Below are positions 28,046-35,693 of a stretch of 37,015 nucleotides of DNA, one piece after another; position 1 is the stretch's first letter; every line of letters starts with the position of its first letter. Origin of the DNA: Actinomycetaceae bacterium (GTDB taxonomy: Bacteria; Actinomycetota; Actinomycetes; Actinomycetales; Actinomycetaceae); NCBI GenBank assembly GCA_030524055.1, contig JAUNHH010000025.1, forward strand, positions 1 to 37,015. Reading direction: 5' to 3'. Under the pieces are notes generated by a model. It ran no database searches and was not told the DNA's origin. It saw nothing but the letters and a program-made list of their open reading frames with translations. The position numbers were made by a program, and so were the translations under genes.

Positions 28046-29096
28046 CTACATTTGCGATGTTCTCATGGCGGTGCGGATATACCTCTTCCAGGTAGCCGCG
28101 GTATTCAGGAAGGGAATAAAATCGTGCAGCCTCTCGGTATTCAGTTGGTGTGACAGCTAAAAGACGCGCTGCCAGGTCTTCTGGTCGAGGTGTCGTAAAC
28201 ACGGCAAAAAGCGACATTGATTCCGGGGTGATTCGGAATCGGGACATGCATTCATCTGAAGCAAGAGCAGAGCGATAAACCTCTTTCGCAAAGCCATTTT
28301 GCTTTCGAGCCCGCTGTTTATCAGGTCTACTATTGATGGGATCACTCGTAACGACGAGCTCGTGTGTCACCTCGAATAGACGTAACCCTAACTTGATCTC
28401 TTCAGCAGCTTCGGGAGTAGCTGTCATCCACTCAATATAGCCACTGTCTTTAGCAACATAGAGACTTGTCGATGTATCTCCGAAAGAGACGCCGTTAAAT
28501 GTCGGCCAATCAGTGATCGGAATTTGGGGAAAGTGCTGCGTGACCCAATGAATAATCTCCTCGGAGACATTTCTTATTCCTCCCCCACGAATTTCGGGCT
28601 TTAACCTTCCGAGGAAGGAAACCCTTTTGCTGCTGTCCATGTCTGGAGACTCCCCAGTCCAGACTCCTATCCTCGTTTCGCAAATTGCGCGCCCCCGTAA
28701 CCATTCACTCAAGGAACAAATGCCTATCGGCTCCTCTCGTATTCCAAAGGCAAAGACGTGAGGATCACTGCCCTGATCAAGGCTAGCGCCGACCCACCAG
28801 TCTCCACGGTTTTCTACCCAGAATCGGAGGTGACTGTTGCTTACTTGCCATTCATCTGGGCCTAACGCGACGTCTTGTATCTGAGAGTTAATCCGCGCGC
28901 CAACAAGTTCATACCATTCGCGTAGAGCCTCAGGAATTGTCACCCCTAGACGCTCTGTAACTCCATTAATGAATTCAGCTGATAAGGCATCTTTCTTGCT
29001 GAGAGGCTCTGCATACCAGGTGGCAATAAAGTTACTCAACCAACTCCAACGCGGGAGGGAGAGCAATTCTTTTTGACGATCAGATGGACTAGACAT
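27981..29096 (-). CDS. SMI1/KNR4 (SUKH)-like immunity-type protein
   Basis: The protein has 371 residues. Near residues 45-70 the pattern TERLGVTIPEALREWYELVGARI is the usual SUKH opening; SUKH proteins are immunity factors of toxin systems. The rest has several Trp-rich strands and no motif that I recognise. It starts at ATG 29096 after AAGGAAG. The last 20-odd residues (NVETSQSISTPLSPINAVPDMPK) are read from the antisense strand of the DUF2004 remnant, including its TAG stop, so the original C-terminus may have been replaced. No toxin gene is nearby. Confidence 0.65.
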   Translation of the reverse strand: MSSPSDRQKELLSLPRWSWLSNFIATWYAEPLSKKDALSAEFINGVTERLGVTIPEALREWYELVGARINSQIQDVALGPDEWQVSNSHLRFWVENRGDWWVGASLDQGSDPHVFAFGIREEPIGICSLSEWLRGRAICETRIGVWTGESPDMDSSKRVSFLGRLKPEIRGGGIRNVSEEIIHWVTQHFPQIPITDWPTFNGVSFGDTSTSLYVAKDSGYIEWMTATPEAAEEIKLGLRLFEVTHELVVTSDPINSRPDKQRARKQNGFAKEVYRSALASDECMSRFRITPESMSLFAVFTTPRPEDLAARLLAVTPTEYREAARFYSLPEYRGYLEEVYPHRHENIANVETSQSISTPLSPINAVPDMPK

Positions 29097-29197
29097 GGCT
29101 GTCTTCCTTTCGTCATTTCAAGCGGGATTCGACGCGAATCACTAGGAAAGGCAGCGTTTTCTATTCCAGTGAAATGGGAGCGTATTACCCACTGTGC

Positions 29198-30115
29198 CTA
29201 GTCACCAGAAGTCGCCGTCGCCACGCCGACACTGTTTTTCTTCAGTACGGCGATTTCTTCGCGCAGAGCTTTGATTTCCTCAAGCAGGACAATGTTGGTG
29301 ACTTCACCCTGTTCTAAAACAGAAGCCCGCGGAGAAGTCTCGCCGTCGTCCTCGTCATTATGATCGTCACTATCGCCTTCTTTCTTTTTAATGTCAGCAA
29401 CCGTTGGCGCCACAGGAGCTAAATTGCTCATAGTGTCAACGATGACCGCCACAAAAAGATTCAGCATCGTGAAAGCGGAAATCAGGATAAAGGGAACAAA
29501 GAATGCCCATGCCCACGGAATCTGCTCCATAATGGGCCGCACAATCCCATCTGCCCATCCCTCTAATGTCATGACTTGGAAAAGAGTGAAGGTTGACGCC
29601 CCAAGATTCCCGAAAAGCTCAGGGAAATCGTGCCCAAACATGACAGTGGACATGACTGCAGCCACATAGAAAATAATGCCAATAAGAATGGCAATGGAGG
29701 TGAGCCCAGGCAGTGACATTAACAGCGCTTCAACAACGCGCCGCAGGCTCGGCATAAACTTAATGACCCGCAAAAGCCGCAGAATACGCAAGGTTCGCAG
29801 CACAGACAGTGGCCCTGCACCCGGAGCTAAAGCAATAGCCACCACGGCAAAGTCAAAAACATTCCATCCGCGAGAGAAGAACTTTACTGGCCCAAGTGCC
29901 ACCATTTTCACCGCGATTTCCGCCGTGAAAATCACTAGTGCTGCCAAGTCAAGAAAATGCAGAACAGTGTACAGGGCAGAATCGTGGGAAACCGCCGTTT
30001 CTAAGCCAATGGTAATTGAGTTAATGAGGATAACGGCCATCACCAGATTTTGGATACGCTCCGAATGTACCCACCGATCCAGGCGGTGACGCCAGGAATT
30101 CGCACTACTCGACAC
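29198..30115 (-). CDS. Bacterial voltage-gated cation channel (NaChBac/NavBac-type)
   Basis: The 305-residue subunit should form a homotetramer in the membrane. S1 is at about 22-40, S2 48-72, S3 84-97, S4 103-120 (Arg107, 110, 113, 116 and Lys119 at every third position), S5 132-158 and S6 203-227 (MLNLFVAVIVDTM). The selectivity filter is TLEGWADG (183-190). NaChBac has TLESWASG, so Ser is replaced by Gly and an Asp follows; this resembles the calcium-selective CavMr filter. An acidic stretch (247-262) and a C-terminal coiled coil (LLEEIKALREEIAVLKK) match the tetramerising tail of the family. I chose GTG 30115 because AAGGAG lies 6-11 bases upstream; an open frame extends to 30172. Confidence 0.93.
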   Translation of the reverse strand: MSSSANSWRHRLDRWVHSERIQNLVMAVILINSITIGLETAVSHDSALYTVLHFLDLAALVIFTAEIAVKMVALGPVKFFSRGWNVFDFAVVAIALAPGAGPLSVLRTLRILRLLRVIKFMPSLRRVVEALLMSLPGLTSIAILIGIIFYVAAVMSTVMFGHDFPELFGNLGASTFTLFQVMTLEGWADGIVRPIMEQIPWAWAFFVPFILISAFTMLNLFVAVIVDTMSNLAPVAPTVADIKKKEGDSDDHNDEDDGETSPRASVLEQGEVTNIVLLEEIKALREEIAVLKKNSVGVATATSGD

Positions 30116-30243
30116 AGGCCTCTCCTTACCATTGAAACAACGCGGATCATCATATCGGCTGCCTATCTTCACTCGCCTGCCCGCGACGTATCAAAGCTGA
30201 GTCATGCGCAGTTCAGCACGGAGTCATGAAGTGCGCTATATGC

Positions 30244-30256
30244 GCCCCGCCCTCGT
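30244..30256 (-). repeat. 13-bp dispersed motif
   Basis: Perfect copy 23 bp upstream of the PfkB gene. Confidence 0.9.
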
Positions 30257-30279
30257 GAATTCCACGGCAAGATAGAGAC

Positions 30280-31344
30280 ATGACGCACGCGCTCTTCGTT
30301 GGCCTGACAACCCTTGATGTTGTTCACGGACTGGACCACGCCCCAGACCCGACCCGTAAAACGACCTCCACTGATCACGTCATGTGCGCGGGCGGGCCGG
30401 CCACAAATGCGGCTGTCACTTTTGCGGCGCTTGATCGTGTGGCGGCCAGACTCAGCGCAGAAAACCCTGCGGCCGCCGCAGCAGAAGCCGCCCCCAGCCC
30501 AGATCCCACGAACGCGGTTTCCCTTTTGACTGCCGTCGGCACTAGCGCTATTGCTGACCTTATCCGCGCGGACCTGGGCGCCTGCGGCCTGGAGATCCTC
30601 GACGCTTGCGCACCCGTCGCCAACAACGCCCCCGAGCAAGCCCCCGCGGTCTGCTCCATTATTGAGCACCCCACGGGCAGAATGGTGGCCTCGACAAATG
30701 CGCGCCTCGACACTGACGCTGACCTCGCCAGGCGTCTCCTCATGCAGGCAGTTGCCACCCACGGCGAGCCAGACATTATCCTTGTTGACGGGCATAACCC
30801 CGCCCTCGCCAATGAGGCCCTGAAGTGGGGGATTGACGCGCAAACGGACCAGCAAGGCTCAGACGACCCCTTTGTTGAGCTCACTGCAAAACCCCCTCAC
30901 CTGCGGGTACTCGATGGAGGATCGTGGAAACCGTGGTTTACTCCGCTGCTCGGATTTATCGATATTGCTGCCGTGTCCGCCGATTTCTGCCCGCCACTGC
31001 TTACCGAACCCGCTCCCGACGCCGTCGCGGAATTCCTCAAGGGATTTGGGATTACGCGGATTATTCGCACTGACGGTGAAGGCCCTGTGCGCTGGTGGTG
31101 GGATGGTGGCGAAGGTGAGGTCCCTGTCCACGCTGTTAACGCTTTTTCAACGATGGGCGCAGGCGACATTTTCCACGGAGCCCTATGCTGGGCGCTGGCT
31201 CGCCGCACGTCAGATGCGCGCACGCTGACGGACCCAAGCGAGGTCATCGCTTTTGCCGCCGCCATCGCCACACAGTCCACCACCACTTTCGGTACGCGAG
31301 TCTGGCGCGAGGATCCGGAGATTGCCCGCATTATTGCGGGTTAG
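30280..31344 (+). CDS. PfkB family carbohydrate/nucleoside kinase
   Basis: The 354-residue kinase of the ribokinase fold phosphorylates a sugar or nucleoside with ATP in the cytosol. CAGGPATNAAVTFAAL (about residues 36-51) is the first PfkB signature (substrate binding). NAFSTMGAGDIFHGAL (287-302) is the second, with the catalytic Asp296. An Ala/Pro-rich insert lies at residues 56-78. An incomplete copy of the 13-bp motif (30797-30809) encodes NPALANEA. Which sugar is used cannot be decided from the sequence. It is a single gene, and a motif copy follows it after 12 bp. Confidence 0.9.
   Translation: MTHALFVGLTTLDVVHGLDHAPDPTRKTTSTDHVMCAGGPATNAAVTFAALDRVAARLSAENPAAAAAEAAPSPDPTNAVSLLTAVGTSAIADLIRADLGACGLEILDACAPVANNAPEQAPAVCSIIEHPTGRMVASTNARLDTDADLARRLLMQAVATHGEPDIILVDGHNPALANEALKWGIDAQTDQQGSDDPFVELTAKPPHLRVLDGGSWKPWFTPLLGFIDIAAVSADFCPPLLTEPAPDAVAEFLKGFGITRIIRTDGEGPVRWWWDGGEGEVPVHAVNAFSTMGAGDIFHGALCWALARRTSDARTLTDPSEVIAFAAAIATQSTTTFGTRVWREDPEIARIIAG
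30797..30809 (-). repeat. 13-bp dispersed motif, two mismatches
   Basis: ACCCCGCCCTCGC followed by CAAT, inside the PfkB gene. Confidence 0.6.
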
Positions 31345-31356
31345 CATTCCCCATCA

Positions 31357-31369
31357 ACGAGGGCGGGGC
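31357..31369 (+). repeat. 13-bp dispersed motif
   Basis: Perfect copy just after the PfkB stop codon, between convergent genes. Confidence 0.9.
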
Positions 31370-31415
31370 GCGAAATCCTCACTGGCTACCGCCGCTCTAG
31401 CTCGCCACCGCCGGC

Positions 31416-32186
31416 CTAGCCAGCCACCGGCACCCATTGCCGCGCCCACTCCACCGCAGGATCAGCCAGCGCTTCAGGGCGCTCACCCCGCCCAAAACGC
31501 GCGTCGTGGACAATCTCCACCCGCGACCCATCGGGCAGGTGAGCAAAAGCGTTCTGAGTGACATCCACCAGCCCAGCTTCCACATCATCCCGGTCATGAA
31601 TAATTAATAGCGGCGAGACCTGCGCAGACAGCACTTCCTTGGTATTGACCATCGACAGGTCCACCAGGGTCTGCTTCGAGATCATAAAGTTCTGGCGAGG
31701 CCCGGGAAGGTCATCAGGAATAGTGGTGACCCCATGGACTTCCAACTCATCCAACTGGCTCTGCGAGAAAATCGCTTCCCAATCGTAGGTCCGCGGCCCA
31801 AGAACAGGGGAAGACAAAACCATGGTTTTCACGTGAGTTGGGTGGGCAGCTAAAGCCACCAGCGCCCCAAAAGAATGACCATGGACAATTTGGCGAGTAA
31901 AACCTTGATCTGCGAGCCATCCAGACGCGGCTCGCAGATCCTCAATCAGGGACTCTCGAATAATAATCCCATCGGGAGAGGTCCCATGACCAGAAAAGTC
32001 AAAAGCTAGCGTGGCATAGCCCGCAGAACGGTATGCGCGGCCAAGCCGATCAAAATGTTTCCCCGAACGCCTATTGGCTAAAAAAGAGTGTGAGAAGAGG
32101 ATCGCGGCATCCCCACTATCAACAGGGTTAGTAAAGGACCCCGACAGGGCCAGCCCGCGGGGAGTCATAATCCGTACATCTCGCAC
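31416..32186 (-). CDS. Alpha/beta hydrolase
   Basis: This 256-residue protein has an alpha/beta hydrolase fold with Ser105 in the nucleophile elbow GHSFGA, Asp200/201 in IIHDRDD and His227 in EIVHDARFG. A lid-like region lies at about 130-170. FDFSGHGTS carries the usual turn before the first conserved helix. These enzymes are esterases, lipases or peptidases; no substrate can be assigned. I list GTG 32186 as the start because the first strand would be lost otherwise. GGAGG lies close before it, so ATG 32168 is an alternative. It converges with the PfkB gene. Confidence 0.85.
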   Translation of the reverse strand: MRDVRIMTPRGLALSGSFTNPVDSGDAAILFSHSFLANRRSGKHFDRLGRAYRSAGYATLAFDFSGHGTSPDGIIIRESLIEDLRAASGWLADQGFTRQIVHGHSFGALVALAAHPTHVKTMVLSSPVLGPRTYDWEAIFSQSQLDELEVHGVTTIPDDLPGPRQNFMISKQTLVDLSMVNTKEVLSAQVSPLLIIHDRDDVEAGLVDVTQNAFAHLPDGSRVEIVHDARFGRGERPEALADPAVEWARQWVPVAG

Positions 32187-32262
32187 CCCTCCAACCTAAA
32201 CCCTTCTGTGCCCAGATAACAGTGCATCTCGCAGTAGGTAACTATGTGACAAGATGTCGGCT

Positions 32263-32295
32263 GTGACCAGCGCGAGACAGAGCGCATCTGGTCAC
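32263..32295. promoter_or_regulatory. Inverted repeat upstream of the YtxH-like gene
   Basis: GTGACCAG (32263-32270) and CTGGTCAC (32288-32295) form perfect 8-bp arms 17 bases apart, between the divergent hydrolase and YtxH-like genes. Role unknown. Confidence 0.35.
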
Positions 32296-32392
32296 CCGAA
32301 TTGCCAGGATGTGTCGAGGTGAGAGTTTCGCCTCTCGCGCGGCGACCTCTTACCCCATTAGGCTGTAGGGCACCGTCACGATCGGAGAGACC

Positions 32393-32770
32393 ATGGGTAC
32401 AAAGTTCGGCCTCATTCTTGGCCTCGGTATTGGGTATGTTCTGGGTACGCGCGCAGGTCGCGAACAATATGAACGGATTCGGGCAGGCGCATCCCGTTTG
32501 CGTCAAGTGCCCGTCGTAGCCAAGCCCCTCGATCGCGCAGGAGAAAAACTCTCTGACGTGGTGCGCGCCCAGGGCGAAGCTGTCACCGATAAAGTCGCTG
32601 AAGCAGTCAAAGAACGTCTCTTTGGAATGCCCGCAGATGGGCGGAGCTCTTCTGGCAGCGCTGGGGCGTCCGGGTCCAGCTCTGCCGCCTCCGCCCCGGG
32701 CCCCACCGAAGGCCCAGGAGGCGCAAGTTTCACTGATCCTGGCACCCCGCCCTCGTCCCAAGGACGCTGA
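32393..32770 (+). CDS. YtxH-like membrane-associated protein
   Basis: The 125-residue protein has an N-terminal Gly-rich membrane segment (KFGLILGLGIGYVLGTRAGRE, residues 4-24 less its ends) that matches the YtxH/gas-vesicle-type actinobacterial small proteins. An amphipathic helix (YERIRAGASRLRQVP...VKERLFG) and a Ser/Ala/Gly/Pro-rich tail follow. The last codons, encoding TPPSSQGR, contain a 13-bp motif copy (32744-32756). It starts at ATG 32393 with CGGAGAG upstream. It lies 38 bp before the VIT1-type gene. Function unknown; probably envelope-associated. Confidence 0.75.
   Translation: MGTKFGLILGLGIGYVLGTRAGREQYERIRAGASRLRQVPVVAKPLDRAGEKLSDVVRAQGEAVTDKVAEAVKERLFGMPADGRSSSGSAGASGSSSAASAPGPTEGPGGASFTDPGTPPSSQGR
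32744..32756 (-). repeat. 13-bp dispersed motif, one mismatch
   Basis: ACCCCGCCCTCGT at the 3' end of the YtxH-like gene. Confidence 0.85.
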
Positions 32771-32808
32771 AACCCGCCCCCAGACCGCACCATTTTTAGG
32801 CCACCGCA

Positions 32809-33927
32809 GTGACCATCACCCACCAAGCCCCAACCCCCGCGCAAATCCGCCGCTGGCGCCGCCACCTCGCCGAAGAACGTATGGAGGCGCGCACCTACCG
32901 GGCACTTGCTGAACGACGTGTTGGCGAGGAACGCGAGGTCCTTCTAGCCCTGGCGGAAGCCGAACGCCGCCACGAAGAACACTGGCTGACCCTCCTTGGT
33001 GACAAGGCTCTGCCCGCACCGCAACCTTCCCTATCAGCACGTATTAGCGCTGCCCTGGCTCGGATGTTTGGCACGGTCTTTGTTCTGGCAATGGCTCAGC
33101 GCGCCGAACAGCGTTCCACCTATGACGGCGACGAAGACGCCACTGAACAAATGGCAGCGGATGAGCACATTCACGGCGAGGTAGTGCGCGCGCTAACTGC
33201 CAGGTCGCGTCAAGCGCTGGCTGGCACCTTCCGTGCTGCGGTCTTCGGCGCCAATGACGGGTTGGTGTCGAACTTAGCGCTGATCTTGGGTGTGGCTGCC
33301 ACTGGTATGGCCGGACATATGGTGCTGGCCACCGGATTTGCTGGCTTGCTGGCGGGGGCGCTGTCGATGGGAGCTGGCGAATGGGTCAGTGTGCGCAGTC
33401 AACGTGAACTCCTTGACGCCTCTATTCCTGACCCGGAAGCCCACCGGTCGGTAACACACCTGGATGTGGATGCCAATGAGTTGGCGTTGGTATTCCGGGC
33501 TCGCGGTGAGTCCCCGGAAGAGGCTGAGGCGCATGCGGCCGCCGTTTTTGAGCGGGTCCTCGTGCCGGCGACCACGGATTCGGGGATGCTGGCGGTGCGC
33601 AGCGCCTTGGGTGATGGTGGGGGAGCAGGCCGCGGCGCCGCTGAAGAGTTGGGGACGCCGTGGCGAGCTGCGGTGTCTTCTTTTGGGTTTTTTGCCGCGG
33701 GTGCTGCGCTGCCTTTGCTGCCATGGCTGGTGGGTTTGTCGGGGATGGTGGCCGTGGTGGTTGCTGCCGTCATGGTGGGGTGCGCCCTGCTGATTACTGG
33801 TGGGATTGTTGGGGTTCTGTCCGGCCAGGCGCCACTGCCGCGAGCCTTGCGCCAGTTAGGCATTGGGTATGGTGCGGCGCTGATTACTTACCTTTTAGGG
33901 TTCGCCTTCGGGGTGCAGGTCGGCTAA
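32809..33927 (+). CDS. Ferritin-like/VIT1 fusion transporter (iron or manganese exporter)
   Basis: This 372-residue protein has an N-terminal ferritin-like (rubrerythrin/erythrin) domain with acidic/His metal sites: ERMEARTYRAL, EAERRHEEHW (Glu52-His55) and ADEHIHGEV. The C-terminal part is a CCC1/VIT1 domain (AVFGANDGLVSNLALILGV) with about five membrane helices. Such fusions resemble the membrane-bound ferritin MbfA, which exports iron; manganese is possible. I chose GTG 32809, although no clear ribosome site is visible; the next ATG (32881) would remove the first ferritin helix. The gene follows the YtxH-like gene at 38 bp. Confidence 0.88.
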   Translation: MTITHQAPTPAQIRRWRRHLAEERMEARTYRALAERRVGEEREVLLALAEAERRHEEHWLTLLGDKALPAPQPSLSARISAALARMFGTVFVLAMAQRAEQRSTYDGDEDATEQMAADEHIHGEVVRALTARSRQALAGTFRAAVFGANDGLVSNLALILGVAATGMAGHMVLATGFAGLLAGALSMGAGEWVSVRSQRELLDASIPDPEAHRSVTHLDVDANELALVFRARGESPEEAEAHAAAVFERVLVPATTDSGMLAVRSALGDGGGAGRGAAEELGTPWRAAVSSFGFFAAGAALPLLPWLVGLSGMVAVVVAAVMVGCALLITGGIVGVLSGQAPLPRALRQLGIGYGAALITYLLGFAFGVQVG

Positions 33928-33935
33928 GAGGATGA

Positions 33936-33948
33936 ACGAGGCCGGGGT
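33936..33948 (+). repeat. 13-bp dispersed motif, two mismatches
   Basis: ACGAGGCCGGGGT, 9 bp after the VIT1-type stop codon. Confidence 0.7.
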
Positions 33949-33988
33949 GCCGGTCTGGCGGTCAGGCCTGGCGTAGTGCGGCCTTTGC

Positions 33989-34102
33989 CTACAGGTCTGG
34001 TCGCCTGGAAATTTCTCTGCGCGGGCTTGTTCCTGGTCCTTTCTTGATCAGCTGCTGGCCGCATACCACACATGAAGGCCGGGGCGTGTAAGAGGCATCC
34101 AT
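33989..34102 (-). pseudogene. Transposase N-terminal remnant
   Basis: A 37-residue frame from ATG 34102 reads ...RPSCVVCGQQLIKKGPGTSPRRE..., with CVVCG and a following basic stretch. This resembles the N-terminal zinc-finger of IS1249/IS256-like transposases (CxxCGxxLxKxG...). The rest of the gene is absent, so it is a remnant. The match is short and uncertain. Confidence 0.35.
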
Positions 34103-34190
34103 GATGCTCTCAGACCATAACAATCCCCGCTTTCCCGCACGCCCCCAACGAAAAACCCTAAAACCGCACACACCTTCACGCCGATAACCC

Positions 34191-34267
34191 GGCTTTCTCC
34201 TTTCGGCTCTATGTTTTTTAAGGTGTTGGGGCTTTCTCCTTTCGGCTCTGTGTTTTCAAGGTGTTGG
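34191..34267. repeat. Two-copy tandem repeat of 39 and 38 bp
   Basis: GGCTTTCTCCTTTCGGCTCT followed by ATGTTTTTTAAGGTGTTGG (34191-34229) recurs with minor changes at 34230-34267. A possible relation to the nearby transposase remnant is unproven. Confidence 0.8.
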
Positions 34268-34315
34268 CTTCTTTTTAGGTCCTCAGGTTCCCCATGTCTG
34301 GCGTGCCCCATTTTG

Positions 34316-34450
34316 TTCAAGGCATAGTTTGCTTCTCAAGGCACCGTTCGGCGCTCAGGGCATAGTTTTAGCCTCAAGGCACCGTTAAATTACGAATTAA
34401 CGCTGCCTTGAGCACGGAACTATGCCTTGAGTTCAAAAGTATGCCCTGAG
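34316..34450. repeat. 19-bp-phased palindromic repeat element, copy 2
   Basis: Four direct units (34316, 34335, 34354, 34373) and three inverted units (34404, 34423, 34442) show the exact 19-bp period of copy 1. The second half of the direct units alternates between CATAGTTT and CACCGTT. The centre is GTTAAATTACGAATTAAC. The elements differ in unit number and lie 34.3 kb apart. Confidence 0.95.
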
Positions 34451-34561
34451 TGCAACAGGAACCCCGCCCGCGCCTCGTCAAACCATCAAGCGATCCCGAG
34501 TTATCCACAGGCTAGCGACATGCACCGTGACAAACTGACATAAACAGGTCATCATGGAGTC
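34451..34561. other. Upstream region of the DUF559 gene
   Basis: Holds a degenerate 13-bp motif copy (ACCCCGCCCGCGCCTCGTCAA, from 34461, less its last base) and TTATCCACA (34501-34509), a perfect DnaA-box sequence. A single box is not an origin. Confidence 0.45.
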
Positions 34562-35605
34562 ATGAGCACTCCACGATTAACCTCAGTCCCAAGCTCTCAA
34601 AAAAACGCAGCCGGCCGAAATTTCAATAGACGGCGGCTCCGGCGCGGATTTTACCTACCAGAATCGGCTCCAATTCCCACTACTCCGTGGGAATGCTGGT
34701 TGGACGTTGCCCACAATCGGATGTACTCCATTAATAATGCGCTGAAACAGCAGGTAATTTTCGTGTTGAACTCAGCGCTGCTCCTATGGGGTATCGAAGC
34801 GTGGGTGAGCAACCCAGATGTTGTCATACGCCCTTCTAGCCGATATCGAGGTGCATCAATGGATGAAGTCGTCCTTGGCTCCACCCGGGTTCCCGCAGTT
34901 AGAAGCCGCGAGTGCCGCGTTCCTATTGCCCCGCGCCCAGTGGTGATTCACGGTCTCCGGGTGGATTCTTTGGAAAATACCGCGGTGACTTTCGCAGCTG
35001 GAGCCCACCCGTTGGAGGCCTTTGTTGCTGTCTGTGGAATCCTCAGAAAGTTAGCGCGATTTGACCGATTCTCCCTAGCAGAATCTCGCAAGCGTGAAAC
35101 GCAGATCCGCCAGGACCTTCTCCGTATCCTGTCCGAATCTGCCATTACTCATGGATGCCAACGTGCCCGCGAACTCCTTACCCTGGCTGATGCTGCCTGT
35201 GAATCAGTTGGAGAACGAGCGCTACTGTGGGTCATCCTCACAGTTAGCCCCTTGTTGCCACGGTGCCAGCATGAGGTTGTTATTGAAGGTCGCAGGTTCT
35301 ATCTGGACTTTGCATTTCCGGAAGTGAAACTCGCTTTCGAGTTTGATGGGATCGGGAAAATGGGTAGTGACGAGGCGCAGTTCCGCCAGGCGCAGCGCGA
35401 TATGTTGGATCGGCAGCGCATGTTGGAGCGTGCAGGGTGGACAGTCATCCGTTTTCAATGGAGGGATTTCAGTGACTTTGAGGGTCTTCGCTTATCCATT
35501 GCTGTCCTGCTGACTGAGAGGACAGGGCTGACTTTGGCAGTCGGACGCAACCTATGGAAGCCGGTGCCCGCGGAACTGAATTCTCCGTTTCGTCGGTTCC
35601 TCTAG
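34562..35605 (+). CDS. DUF559 (Vsr/PD-(D/E)XK-like) endonuclease-domain protein
   Basis: The protein has 347 residues. The C-terminal part, YLDFAFPEVKLAFEFDGIGK then RQRMLERAGWTVIRFQWRDF (about residues 246-305), is a DUF559 domain of the restriction-endonuclease-like fold, with the Asp and E-x-D of the putative active site. The N-terminal 170 residues, with SLENTAVTFAAGAHPLEAFVAVCGILRKL, resemble the AbiEi-like front end of actinobacterial DUF559 proteins. A Vsr-type repair or defence role is possible but unproven. The start ATG 34562 follows ATGGAGTC. It is flanked on the left by the palindromic element and ends in a terminator. Confidence 0.8.
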   Translation: MSTPRLTSVPSSQKNAAGRNFNRRRLRRGFYLPESAPIPTTPWECWLDVAHNRMYSINNALKQQVIFVLNSALLLWGIEAWVSNPDVVIRPSSRYRGASMDEVVLGSTRVPAVRSRECRVPIAPRPVVIHGLRVDSLENTAVTFAAGAHPLEAFVAVCGILRKLARFDRFSLAESRKRETQIRQDLLRILSESAITHGCQRARELLTLADAACESVGERALLWVILTVSPLLPRCQHEVVIEGRRFYLDFAFPEVKLAFEFDGIGKMGSDEAQFRQAQRDMLDRQRMLERAGWTVIRFQWRDFSDFEGLRLSIAVLLTERTGLTLAVGRNLWKPVPAELNSPFRRFL

Positions 35606-35614
35606 TGGGCATAT

Positions 35615-35627
35615 ACGAGGCCGGGGC
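35615..35627 (+). repeat. 13-bp dispersed motif, one mismatch
   Basis: ACGAGGCCGGGGC, 9 bp after the DUF559 stop codon. Confidence 0.8.
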
Positions 35628-35638
35628 GCGCGTAAAAG

Positions 35639-35682
35639 AAAAGCGGGAGCTGAAAACATGGTGGTTTTCAGCTCCCGCTTTT
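35639..35682. terminator. Strong bidirectional terminator
   Basis: Perfect 19-bp arms AAAAGCGGGAGCTGAAAAC and complement around the loop ATGGTG, with A/T ends on both sides. It lies between the convergent DUF559 and DUF4352-like genes. Confidence 0.92.
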
Positions 35683-35693
35683 GTTGTCAGCAG

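Larger units (their letters stand above)
33949..34315. other. Intergenic region with mobile-element debris
   Basis: Contains a transposase remnant (33989-34102) and a tandem repeat (34191-34267). No complete gene is visible. Confidence 0.5.

Noticed and set aside
32165-32761. 198-residue minus-strand frame over the YtxH-like gene
   Set aside because: It is antisense to a recognisable membrane protein and low in family features.
34501-34509. Replication origin suggested by a perfect DnaA box TTATCCACA
   Set aside because: A single box with no cluster, no AT-rich unwinding region and no dnaA or dnaN nearby.
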